64,000 bases of DNA, from positions 72,221-136,220 of the forward strand of contig DATNIM010000042.1 of the NCBI GenBank assembly GCA_035604455.1, written 5' to 3'. Position 1 is the first letter of the stretch; every line of letters begins with the position of its first letter. The position numbers were made by a program, and so were the translations under genes. Shown here in pieces: positions 42,212 through 50,169 of the stretch. The DNA comes from AG25 sp035604455 (GTDB lineage Bacteria; Gemmatimonadota; Gemmatimonadetes; Gemmatimonadales; GWC2-71-9). The notes beneath the pieces were generated by a model. The model searched no databases. It saw only the letters and a list, made by a program, of their open reading frames with translations, and was not told where the DNA came from.

Positions 42212-45200
42212 GAAAGGCCCAGGCGCGGGTGTCTCGCGGTTCTGGCACCTGGGCCAACGCCTCTTCCGAGGCCCCGAGCCCGCGGACTTCTTCGGCCAGG
42301 ACGTTCACCGTGCCGTCGTCCTTGGCGAGCGTGCCGCGCACCCAGAGGAAGGGTTCGCCGCGCAGGCTCACGCGGTAGGCGTCGTAGACCTGCGGCCGCA
42401 CGATGACGTTCACCATGCCGGCTTGGTCCTCGAGCAGCACGAACACGTATCCCTTGGCGGTCTCGGGGCGCTGGCGGGCGACGACGAGACCCGCGACCCT
42501 GACTTCGCTCTCGTGCTCGAGCGTCTGCAGCCGGTCGCTCCGCGTGACGTCCGCAAGCAGAGCGGGGCCGAGGAGCGCCAGAGGATGCCCGCTCGCCGCG
42601 AACCCCAGGCTTCCGTATTCGGCGATCATGCGTTCGTCTGGGGCGAGTCCGGGGAACGGGAGCCCCGCGTGGGGATGGTCGAGCGGGAGCTCGAGCTGGC
42701 GGCGGCCGCGCTCTTCGGCCCCGCGTACGGCGCTGGGCGGGAGCCAGAGCCCCGCCTGCCACAAAAGCTCCCGGCGCGTAAGCCCGAAGCGGTCGCAGCC
42801 GCCCACCCAGATCAAGTTCTCGATCCCCGCGCGTTTGAGCGCGGGGGGCGCCCGGCGCACGAAGTCGCCGATGCCCTGGAACGGCCCGTTCCGCGCGCGC
42901 TCGAGCACGACCTCGGTCGCGCTCGCCTCGCTCCAGTCTCGGACGAATCCGAGCCCCACCCGCAGCGCGGTTCCTTCGACGGTGCACCAGACGTCGCTTG
43001 AGTTCACGTCGGGCAGGAGCAGGCCGACTCCGTTGCGCTGGGCGTCCCGGCCCAGGAGGTCGAGCGAGTAGAAGCCCATCGGCTGGTTGTTGAAGAGGGC
43101 CGTGTAGTACTCGACCGGGTGGTAGTGGCGCAGCCAGGCCGACTGATAGGCGAGCAACCCGAACGCCGCGGCGTGCGATTTCGGGAACCCGAACTCGGAA
43201 AAGGCGATCACCTGACTGAAGACGCGCTCGGCCACCGCGTCCTCGACCCCCCGGGCGCGGGCCCCGGCGCAGAACTCCGTCCAGAAGCCTTCCATCAGCT
43301 CGCGGCTGCGGCGCCGGCTCATCGCGCGCCTGAGCGCCTCGGCCTGGCCGGCCGTGAATCCCGCGAGCGCCTGGCAGACCTGCAGCACCTGATCCTGGTA
43401 GAGAATCACCCCGAGCGTCTCTGTGAGCGCGTCCCGCAGCAGCGGGTGGTCGAGCGGCGGGTCGTAGGGCCGCCCCGCGGCCCGGGCTTCGCGCTGGGCC
43501 TCGCGGCGCCGGACGTAGGGGTTCACGGCCCCGCCCACGATCGGTCCCGGCCGCACGATCGCCACTTCCACGGCGAGATCCTCGAGCGTGCGCGGTCGCG
43601 TGCGGCGGAGCATCTGGATCTGCGCCCGGCTCTCGATCTGGAAGAGCCCCACGGTGTCGCCGCGGCAGATGCGGTCGTAGACCGCGGGGTCGTCGAACGC
43701 GATGCGCGAGAGATCGGGCGGCCGGCCCTCCCGCGTGGCGACGAGCTCTACGCATTCCTCGACGAGCGACAGCATCCCGAGTGCCAGGAAATCGATCTTG
43801 ATGAAGCGCGCGTCGTCGCAGGAATCCTTGTCCCACTGGCAGACCACGCGGTCCGGCATGGCCGCGCGCTCAAGGGGCACGATCTCGACGAGCGGGCGGC
43901 TCGAGATCACCATCCCGCCCACGTGCTGCGAGACGTGGCGCGGCAGCCCGGCGATCTCCTCGGCGAGTTGGCAGAGCTCGGCCCAGAGCGGCGCATGGCG
44001 CCGCGCGGCGAACCCGGGCAGCGCCTGGAGCTCTTCGGCGAGCGTCCCCGAGCGTCGGTCGGCGAGCCGGGCCACTTGCTCGAGCTCGCCCGGCGGCAGG
44101 TCGAGCACCTTGCCGACCTCGCGCACCGCGGAGCGGAGCCGGTAGGTGGGAAACGCGCACACGAGCCCCACATGCTCGGCGCCGTAGCGGGTGTAGACGC
44201 GGCGGATCAGCTCCTCGCGGATCTCGCGCGGGAAGTCCAGATCGATGTCGGGAACGGACGCGAGGGTCTCGTTCAGAAAGCGGCCGAGAAAGAGCCGGTT
44301 TGCGATCGGATCGATGTGCGAGAGGCCGAGGAGATAGCACACGATGGAGGAGACCGAGGAGCCGCGGCCCCGGCCCGGGAGGAGGTTGCTGGAGGCGCGG
44401 CGACTGCCGCGGCGCACGTCGGCGCCCACTTCGCGGGCGAGCTCGAAGAGGTCGTGGTAGACGAGGAAAAAGCCGCTGAGCCCGTGATGGGCGATGAGCG
44501 CGAGCTCTTCGGCGAGCCGCCGCTCGGCGAGCGGCCGGGTCTCGGACTCGCAAGGGTAGCGCTCGTTCAAGCGCGCGCCGCACAGCTCGGCCAACGCCCG
44601 CGGGGCCGGCGCGCGGTCTGAGCCGTGGAAGTCGGGGAAGCGATAGCCCAGGTCCCGCGTCAGGGCGAAGGCGCGGCAGCGCTCGGCGATCGCCACCGTG
44701 TTCGCCAGGGCGTCGGGGCGATCCGCGAACAGCCGCTCGACTTGGGCGATGGGCCGGAGCGCGAACTCGCCGTTCGGCCGGCGCACGGCGTGCGAGCCGT
44801 CGAGCGTCGTGCGGTGGCGGATGGCGACGAGCACGTCCTGCAGGCGATGACGGCTTGGCGCGTGGTAATGCACGTCGCCCGTCGCCACCACCCCGAGCCC
44901 GACCGTGTCGGCGATGTCGGCGAGTACCCGGGTCAGGGCGCGATCGCCCCGCACCATGTTGCGCTCGAGCTCGACGAAGAACGCGTCCCCGAAGATCGCG
45001 CGGCACCGCGCGGCGAGGCGCCGGGCGGCGGCGACGCCCTCGCGCCGCAGGGTTTCGGGCAAGAGCCCCGCGCGGCATCCCGAGAGCACGATGAGACCCT
45101 CATGCCGCGCTTCGAGCGCGGCGAACGGCAGCCGGGGATCGCGGCGCTCGGCCTCGAGGTGCGCCGTCGTGAGCAGCCGGCAGAGGTTCGCGTAGCCCTG

Positions 45201-45443
45201 CGGCGTCTCGGCGAGCAGCGTGACGTGGGCGTTGTCCTCGAGCGTCACCTCGGCCCCCGTGATGGCCTGCAGGCCCTGCCGCTCGGCTTGCTGGGCGAAC
45301 GCCATCGAGCCGTAGATGCCGTTGTGGTCGGTGAGGGCGAGCGCCGAATAGCCAAGCTCGGTGGCCGTGAGCACGAGCTGCTCGGGCAGCGACGCGCCGT
45401 CCAGGAACGAAAAGGCCGAGTGGCAGTGGAGCTCGACGTACAT
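42165..45443 (-). CDS. dnaE2: Error-prone DNA polymerase DnaE2
   Basis: 1092 residues, DnaE2 length. It has an N-terminal PHP domain (MYVELHCHSAFSFLDG; HYHAPSRHRLQDVLVAIRH). The polymerase core holds the catalytic acidic triad region SVPDIDLDFPREIREE and KIDFLALGMLS. HhH (NLIWVGGCDRFGLTRRELL) and OB-fold (RVAGLVVARQRPETAKGYVFVLLED) domains follow. It carries out damage-tolerant, mutagenic synthesis with ImuB. The ATG is 2 nt after the small-gene stop, so imuB, the small gene and dnaE2 form one operon. The usual imuA is absent. The end overlaps mutM. Confidence 0.96.
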   Translation of the reverse strand: MYVELHCHSAFSFLDGASLPEQLVLTATELGYSALALTDHNGIYGSMAFAQQAERQGLQAITGAEVTLEDNAHVTLLAETPQGYANLCRLLTTAHLEAERRDPRLPFAALEARHEGLIVLSGCRAGLLPETLRREGVAAARRLAARCRAIFGDAFFVELERNMVRGDRALTRVLADIADTVGLGVVATGDVHYHAPSRHRLQDVLVAIRHRTTLDGSHAVRRPNGEFALRPIAQVERLFADRPDALANTVAIAERCRAFALTRDLGYRFPDFHGSDRAPAPRALAELCGARLNERYPCESETRPLAERRLAEELALIAHHGLSGFFLVYHDLFELAREVGADVRRGSRRASSNLLPGRGRGSSVSSIVCYLLGLSHIDPIANRLFLGRFLNETLASVPDIDLDFPREIREELIRRVYTRYGAEHVGLVCAFPTYRLRSAVREVGKVLDLPPGELEQVARLADRRSGTLAEELQALPGFAARRHAPLWAELCQLAEEIAGLPRHVSQHVGGMVISSRPLVEIVPLERAAMPDRVVCQWDKDSCDDARFIKIDFLALGMLSLVEECVELVATREGRPPDLSRIAFDDPAVYDRICRGDTVGLFQIESRAQIQMLRRTRPRTLEDLAVEVAIVRPGPIVGGAVNPYVRRREAQREARAAGRPYDPPLDHPLLRDALTETLGVILYQDQVLQVCQALAGFTAGQAEALRRAMSRRRSRELMEGFWTEFCAGARARGVEDAVAERVFSQVIAFSEFGFPKSHAAAFGLLAYQSAWLRHYHPVEYYTALFNNQPMGFYSLDLLGRDAQRNGVGLLLPDVNSSDVWCTVEGTALRVGLGFVRDWSEASATEVVLERARNGPFQGIGDFVRRAPPALKRAGIENLIWVGGCDRFGLTRRELLWQAGLWLPPSAVRGAEERGRRQLELPLDHPHAGLPFPGLAPDERMIAEYGSLGFAASGHPLALLGPALLADVTRSDRLQTLEHESEVRVAGLVVARQRPETAKGYVFVLLEDQAGMVNVIVRPQVYDAYRVSLRGEPFLWVRGTLAKDDGTVNVLAEEVRGLGASEEALAQVPEPRDTRAWAFLKTLRRVAPESKDWG

Positions 45444-45445
45444 GC

Positions 45446-45730
45446 TCAGGCCTGCTGAAGGAACCAGTGGCCGGTCGCCAGGTCCTCGAAGAAGACGACG
45501 CGGGCGCCGCCCTCGAGCACCGCTTCCACGTAGCGCCGGGCGATCCGCTGCCGCCACCACTCGTCGTCGATCCGCCAGACCTCGAGGATGGCATCGACCA
45601 CCGAGCGATCGGACGCGCTCAGCCACACGGCCACGGGGTCTGACCCATCGAGGTCGACCGTGACCGGCCGCGGCGCGTTCAGGACTCGAAGTCGATCAGC
45701 GCGTAGCGACGCTCGGGAAGACGCGACCAT
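45446..45730 (-). CDS. Small protein between imuB and dnaE2 (DUF6504-like)
   Basis: 94 residues from ATG 45730, overlapping imuB by 52 nt; a CTG at 45682 on the imuB stop would give a shorter 78-residue form that fits the conserved part better. Visible core: LNAPRPVTVDLDGSDPVAVWL, then VDAILEVWRIDDEWWRQRIARRYVEAVLEGG and VVFFEDLATGHWFLQQA. Small proteins with this WRIDDEWW / DL.TG.W pattern are common beside imuB-dnaE2. A role in the mutasome is likely by context. Start uncertain. Confidence 0.7.
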   Translation of the reverse strand: MVASSRASLRADRLRVLNAPRPVTVDLDGSDPVAVWLSASDRSVVDAILEVWRIDDEWWRQRIARRYVEAVLEGGARVVFFEDLATGHWFLQQA

Positions 45731-46905
45731 GGCTGGACCTCGATGATGCGGTAGAGCATCGGACGTCTGAGCCGGAGCGTGATCTCCCGGGTGGCGTGCC
45801 GTAGCGCGCGGCGCCGCTCGGCGCGCGCGGCCGCGGTCGCGTCCCGCGCGAAGAGATCGAGGGCCGTGGTCCCGGGAGCAAAGGCTGCGAATTCGACGGC
45901 GAGCCGCTCGATCGCCCGTGCGGGCGGCGACTGGTCGAGGCGGGTGCGCAGCGGCGCGGCGAGCACAGCGCGCTCGGCCGTCGGGTCCTTGAGCACGATT
46001 TCGACGAGCCAGGACCCCCCGCGCTCGAGCTCCGCCCGCGCGCGCAGCAGGCGCACGCGCCAGCCGCGGCGGCGCGGATCCGCGAGCGCGCGCTCGAGCA
46101 GCCGGTCGAACGCGTGGACCAGCATCTCGCGGTCGGCGACAGGCGAGAAGAAGCTCAAGGTGGCCGTGACGGGCTCGGGGCGCTCCATCCCGACGACGGC
46201 CTCGACGAGCACGCCCGCCGCGAGCCGCCACAGCCTGCGGCCCAGAGCGCCGAATTGCGCCACCACAGCTTGTTCGGGAAGCGCGGCGAGCGCGCCGAGT
46301 GAGTGGAGGCCAAGGAGCCTGAGCCGCCGCTCGGTGTCGGGATCGAGCGGCAACAGGGCGAGCGGCTGGCGGGCGAGGAACGCCGCTTCGCTTCCCCGAG
46401 GCACGATCACCGCTGCACCGGGCTCGGCCCGGGTCGCCGCGACCCAGGAAACGAACTTGCCCATCCCCCACCCCAGGCGCTCGTGCCCGCCGGGCACTTC
46501 CGCGAGCGCCGCGCGGAGCGCCGCGAGCTGCTCCTTTGGACCACCGTAGAGGCGGCCCAACCCATCCACGCCCACGAACGCGCGCCCGAGCTCGGCCGCC
46601 TCGACGACCGGGCTCACGTTGTTCAGCGCGGCGAGCAGCCGCGCGAACGCCGCGTCGTAGTGCACCGGGTCGGGCTCGCACAGCCTGAGCGTGGGACAAA
46701 GACCGATCGCCTGGCTGATCGTGAGCCCGGGCCGCACCCCAATCCGTCGCGCCACAGGCGAGATCTGCCAGACCCGGCGGCCGTCGGGATCGAGCAACGC
46801 CACGGGCCCCTCGCCAAGCTCACGGCGCGCCTGCTCGCAGCGGAGCGCAAACAGCGGCACCCAACAGCAGGCGGCATCGACACTGAGGAGGCGGGCGTGG
46901 GTCAA
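45679..46905 (-). CDS. imuB: ImuB-type inactive Y-family polymerase
   Basis: 408 residues. Y-family fold: LLSVDAACCWVPLFAL, then SQAIGLCPTLRL, FVGVDGLGRLYGG, LGWGMGKFVSWVAA and helix-hairpin-helix GLHSLGALAALPEQAV. The second catalytic motif of active enzymes (SxDE) reads GVDGL, lacking the Glu, so it should be non-catalytic. This is the hallmark of ImuB, which bridges DnaE2 to the clamp. The TTG start at 46905 is the only one fitting the family N-terminus; no Shine-Dalgarno is seen. The promoter element 46925-46959 precedes it. The C-terminus lacks an obvious clamp-binding tail. Confidence 0.9.
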   Translation of the reverse strand: MTHARLLSVDAACCWVPLFALRCEQARRELGEGPVALLDPDGRRVWQISPVARRIGVRPGLTISQAIGLCPTLRLCEPDPVHYDAAFARLLAALNNVSPVVEAAELGRAFVGVDGLGRLYGGPKEQLAALRAALAEVPGGHERLGWGMGKFVSWVAATRAEPGAAVIVPRGSEAAFLARQPLALLPLDPDTERRLRLLGLHSLGALAALPEQAVVAQFGALGRRLWRLAAGVLVEAVVGMERPEPVTATLSFFSPVADREMLVHAFDRLLERALADPRRRGWRVRLLRARAELERGGSWLVEIVLKDPTAERAVLAAPLRTRLDQSPPARAIERLAVEFAAFAPGTTALDLFARDATAAARAERRRALRHATREITLRLRRPMLYRIIEVQPWSRLPERRYALIDFES

Positions 46906-46924
46906 AAAGGAGCGGGGAAAAGGG

Positions 46925-46959
46925 ACCCGAATATATCCCGAAGCTCGTCAGGTCGGCAA
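46925..46959 (-). promoter_or_regulatory. imuB promoter with shared 20-nt element
   Basis: On the minus strand: TTGCCG (46954-46959), 18 nt, TATATT (46930-46935). The element GCTTCGGGATATATTCGGGT (46925-46944) is identical to the one at 50111-50130. It holds a TTCGGG-N5-TTCGGG direct repeat that straddles the -10 box, so a bound repressor would block RNA polymerase. Confidence 0.7.
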
Positions 46960-47013
46960 GCCTTGCTGGATTGCGTATAAGTGATTGATTTTACGGGTAA
47001 TTAGGTTCGATCC

Positions 47014-47961
47014 GTGGTTTACCAACCGAACCTCTTCGCCGACTCAGACCCAGAACCAGCATCCGAACTTCGCGCGCTTGCGGCTCAATTGCCCCAGCAC
47101 GTGAAGTTCGGCACCTCGACGTGGACCTACGACGGTTGGGCAGGCGACGTCTATCGCCGCTCCTATCGCGGGGCTCAGCCCGCGAAGCGGCTCGAAGAGT
47201 ACGCCCGCTACCCCCTCTTCGGCACCGTGGGGATCGACAGCGCCTTCTACGATCCGCCCTCGGTCCAAGTGCTCACGGCCTACGCCCAGGCGCTACCTCC
47301 CGGGTACCCGTGCGTAAGCAAGGTGTGGGACCGCATCACGGCGAAGCGCCTGAACCAGGATCCGCGCTGGGGCAACCTCGCGGGCCAGCGCAACCCCGAC
47401 TTCCTGAACGCCGCGCTCTTCAAGGAAGCGGTGCTCGCCCCCTACGCCGAAGCGTTCCGCGACCATGCCGGCGCATTCGTCTTCGAGTTCCAGGCGATGC
47501 ACGGCAAGGACCTGCAGCCGAAGCTTTGGGCGGAGGAGCTCGATCAGTTCTTGGGCGCGCTGCCGCGGGACTTTCGCTACGCAGTCGAGCTCAGGAACGC
47601 GGAGCTCTTGGAGCCCCGTCATGGGGCCGTGCTCGCGCGCCACGGGGTGGCCCATGTGTTCAACTCGTGGACCGAGATGCCGTCGATCGGGGCGCAGCTT
47701 GAGCTCCCGTGGGTGTTTCCCGCGGATTTCACGATCGCCCGCGCGCTGCTCCGGCCCGGGCGCCGCTATGCAGACGCGGTGAAGCTCTTCGAGCCCTACG
47801 ACCGGATCAGGGATCCACAGCCCGAGCTCCGCGCGGACCTCGTGCGCCTGATCGAGCTGACCGAGCGTCGCCGCATCGAGACGCTCGTGCTCGTGAACAA
47901 CAGGCTCGAAGGAAACGCGCCTGGGACGATCCGGGCGCTCGCCCAGGCGCTCGCACGCTGA
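47014..47961 (+). CDS. DUF72 (YecE-like) protein, first paralogue
   Basis: 315 residues. DUF72 TIM-barrel family: VKFGTSTWTYDGWAGDVYRRSY, RYPLFGTVGIDSAFYDPPS, SKVWDRITAKRL, FVFEFQAMHGKD, YAVELRNAELLEP, HVFNSWTEMPSIGAQLELPW and a C-terminal LVNNRLEGNAPGTIRALAQ. The biochemical activity is unknown, though genes of this family often sit near DNA repair or radical SAM genes, as here. The GTG start at 47014 is divergent from imuB. It is a tandem paralogue of the next gene, from which it differs at roughly a third of positions by eye. Confidence 0.88.
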   Translation: MVYQPNLFADSDPEPASELRALAAQLPQHVKFGTSTWTYDGWAGDVYRRSYRGAQPAKRLEEYARYPLFGTVGIDSAFYDPPSVQVLTAYAQALPPGYPCVSKVWDRITAKRLNQDPRWGNLAGQRNPDFLNAALFKEAVLAPYAEAFRDHAGAFVFEFQAMHGKDLQPKLWAEELDQFLGALPRDFRYAVELRNAELLEPRHGAVLARHGVAHVFNSWTEMPSIGAQLELPWVFPADFTIARALLRPGRRYADAVKLFEPYDRIRDPQPELRADLVRLIELTERRRIETLVLVNNRLEGNAPGTIRALAQALAR

Positions 47962-48003
47962 GTGACGGAGCGGCGTGGTGCCGGGGTCTAGCAAGGTGAG
48001 ACG

Positions 48004-48948
48004 ATGACCGAGCCAGCGTTAGCCCTTCCCGCTCCTCGCCCCGAGCTCGTAGCACTCGCCGAGCGGCTGCCTCGGAACGTGCGGTTTGGGACCGCAACCT
48101 GGGCGTGCGACGGCTGGGCGGGCGACGTGTATCACCGGTCGTATCTCGGTCCCCAGCCTCGGAAGCGGCTCGAGGAGTACATCCGCTATCCGCTCTTTCG
48201 GACCGTCGGTATCAACAGCGCGTTCTACGAGCGGCCGTCGGAAGACGTGCTCTCGGCGTACGCGCGGGTTCTCCCGCGCGGCTACGACTGCAGCATCAAG
48301 GTCTGGGACCGGATCACGGCCCGGCGATTCATCCGCGACCGGCGTTGGGGCGCGCTCTCGGGCAAGCTCAATCCGGACTTCCTTTCCCCCGCGCTCTTCA
48401 CCGAAGCCGTCCTCGCCCCCTACGCGCGCAACTTCCGGCATCACACGCCGTACTTCGTCTTCGAGTTCCAGGCGATGCGCGGCGCCGATCTCCCGACGCC
48501 CGAAGCGTGGGCCGAAGAGCTCGATCGGTTCTTTTCCAGGGTCCCGCGAGACTTCCGCTACGCGGTCGAGCTCAGGAACAAGGAGCTGCTGACTCCCGAG
48601 CACGGCGCGGTGCTCGCCCGCCACCGGGTGGCCCACGTGTTCAACTGGTGGACCGAGATGCCGCCGATCGGCGCGCAGGCGGGGCTGCCGTGGACGTTCG
48701 GCGCTTCGTTTACAGTGGTCCGGGCCCTGCTCAAACCGGGGCGCAAGTTCGCCGAAGCGGTGCGTGCGTTCGAGCCCTACGACCGGGTGCGGGAGCCGTC
48801 GCCCGAGCTCAGGGCGGACCTGTTGAGGATCATGAACGAGGTCTCACGGCGGGGCATCGACGGCGTGATCCACCTCAACAACCGCGCCGAGGGCAACGCT
48901 CCGGGCACGATCCGCGCGCTCGCCGAAGCCTGGGCGGCTAGAGGCTGA
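48004..48948 (+). CDS. DUF72 (YecE-like) protein, second paralogue
   Basis: 314 residues, closely similar to the preceding gene through the whole length: VRFGTATWACDGWAGDVYHRSY, RYPLFRTVGINSAFYERPS, IKVWDRITARRF, FVFEFQAMRGADL, YAVELRNKELLTPEHGAV, HVFNWWTEMPPIGAQAG and HLNNRAEGNAPGTIRALAE. The pair arose by tandem duplication, and both keep the family motifs, so both are probably functional. A GGTGAG site lies 3-8 nt before the ATG. Its last 11 nt overlap the convergent radical SAM gene. Confidence 0.88.
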   Translation: MTEPALALPAPRPELVALAERLPRNVRFGTATWACDGWAGDVYHRSYLGPQPRKRLEEYIRYPLFRTVGINSAFYERPSEDVLSAYARVLPRGYDCSIKVWDRITARRFIRDRRWGALSGKLNPDFLSPALFTEAVLAPYARNFRHHTPYFVFEFQAMRGADLPTPEAWAEELDRFFSRVPRDFRYAVELRNKELLTPEHGAVLARHRVAHVFNWWTEMPPIGAQAGLPWTFGASFTVVRALLKPGRKFAEAVRAFEPYDRVREPSPELRADLLRIMNEVSRRGIDGVIHLNNRAEGNAPGTIRALAEAWAARG

Positions 48949-49975
48949 GTGCCGTCTGCAGCGGGCGCCGCCTGGGGCGGTAGCGGTCCCGCATCCCGTC
49001 ATTCACCGGAAACCCGAACTGCCGCTCGAGACGCTCGATGCGGCGCCTGAGCGCCACGGCATACTCGCCCGGCGCCGAATGCGAGCGGGCATACGCCCGC
49101 TTGTACCGTCGCGCGAGTGAGGGGAAACGGGCCTCCAAGACCGGAAGAAAGCGCTCTCTCACGCCCGCGTAGAGTCTTAAAGGTCCCGCGTACAGGAACC
49201 TCGCACCCGCGTCCTTCGCCGCCTGCACGAGAGCGGTGAGATGGGCGAGGTCGTCGGTCAGGCCGGGGAGCACCGGAGCCACGATGAGCCCTGCGTTGAG
49301 CCCCGCGGCCACGAGCTTCTCGAGCGCTCGCAGGCGGACAGCGGGAAGCGGAGACCGTACTTCGACGGCCCGGATCAGTGCCGTATCGACCGTGATGAGC
49401 GACACGCAGATCTCCAAGTCCGATCGTTCGGCGATCCTCTTCAACACGTCCAGGTCGCGCGTGACGAGGGGGCTCTTCGTGATGATCCCCACGGACAGAC
49501 CCTCGCAGCGCGCGAGGCGCTCGAGCGCCGTTCGGGTCAACCGGAAGCGGCGCTCGGCCGGCTGATACGGATCGGTGGCTGTGCCGAAGACGATCGGCGT
49601 TTGGTTTCCCCGCTTAAAGAACCGGGCGAGGTCCCGCTCGAGCACCTCCGCCAGCGTCTCCTTCACGAAGATGCGGCGTTCGAACGCTTCCGCTCCTTTC
49701 GCCTTCAACTCGCTGAAATCGGCCGGACTCAGGCGACCCTGATCATGCGCCCGTTCGACGACGTAGCGGTGCGCGTAGCGCGCATAGCAGTAGGTGCACC
49801 CGAACTCGCACCCGACGTAGGGGTTCAGGGACCACCACCCCGTGCCCGTCTGTGCGGGTGAATTGAGCACCGAGCGGGGAGCGAGGGCGACGAAGGTCGT
49901 GCCACGCAGGCGCTCGTCCAGCACCTCGAGCGGCACGGGCGACGACTCGCTCGCGACGAGCGGAAGCTGGGTCAT
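48938..49975 (-). CDS. Radical SAM protein, SPL-like / PA0069 family
   Basis: 345 residues. The radical SAM cluster motif CxxxCxxC is in VGCEFGCTYCYARYAHR. GTATDPYQPAERRFRLTR, SVGIITKSPLVTRDLDVL, SLITVDTALIRAVE and AAPVLPGLTDD-like segments match the family related to spore photoproduct lyase that is common in non-sporulating bacteria. The ATG at 49975 overlaps the zinc-ribbon microprotein stop (ATGA), so the two are translationally coupled. The biochemical substrate is unknown; a DNA- or RNA-repair role is plausible from context. C-terminal region is Arg-rich. Confidence 0.88.
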   Translation of the reverse strand: MTQLPLVASESSPVPLEVLDERLRGTTFVALAPRSVLNSPAQTGTGWWSLNPYVGCEFGCTYCYARYAHRYVVERAHDQGRLSPADFSELKAKGAEAFERRIFVKETLAEVLERDLARFFKRGNQTPIVFGTATDPYQPAERRFRLTRTALERLARCEGLSVGIITKSPLVTRDLDVLKRIAERSDLEICVSLITVDTALIRAVEVRSPLPAVRLRALEKLVAAGLNAGLIVAPVLPGLTDDLAHLTALVQAAKDAGARFLYAGPLRLYAGVRERFLPVLEARFPSLARRYKRAYARSHSAPGEYAVALRRRIERLERQFGFPVNDGMRDRYRPRRRPLQTALSL

Positions 49976-50106
49976 GGGCAGCGGGCCCAGCCGCAGTGCA
50001 CGCACGTCTGGCACCCGGACTCGCGGACGAGACCCGCGCCGCAGTCGGGACAGCGAGCCCCGTGCGCGGGCGCTGCTTGGGGTTGGGGCAACTCGAGTTG
50101 CTCCAT
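49972..50106 (-). CDS. Zinc-ribbon microprotein coupled to radical SAM gene
   Basis: 44 residues. After a Pro/Gln-rich start (MEQLELPQPQAAPAHG) comes a compact zinc ribbon, CPDCGAGLVRESGCQTCVHCGWARC. It closely resembles the zinc ribbon at the end of class II ribonucleotide reductase NrdJ. Cys pairs CPDC and CVHC are the likely ligands, with CQTC as an extra knuckle. The stop overlaps the radical SAM ATG. The start is nine bases downstream of TATATT within the shared promoter element. Too short for routine calling, but context and motif make it convincing. Confidence 0.75.
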   Translation of the reverse strand: MEQLELPQPQAAPAHGARCPDCGAGLVRESGCQTCVHCGWARCP

Positions 50107-50110
50107 GGCC

Positions 50111-50143
50111 ACCCGAATATATCCCGAAGCCCACTCGCGGCAA
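50111..50143 (-). promoter_or_regulatory. Promoter with shared 20-nt element for zinc-ribbon/radical SAM operon
   Basis: On the minus strand: TTGCCG (50138-50143), 16 nt, TATATT (50116-50121), nine bases, ATG. The element GCTTCGGGATATATTCGGGT (50111-50130) is identical over 20 nt to the imuB copy, while the flanks differ. Shared regulation with imuB-dnaE2 is the simplest reading. Confidence 0.7.
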
Positions 50144-50169
50144 TGCCGCCCTCGCGTTAGTCTAACCCG

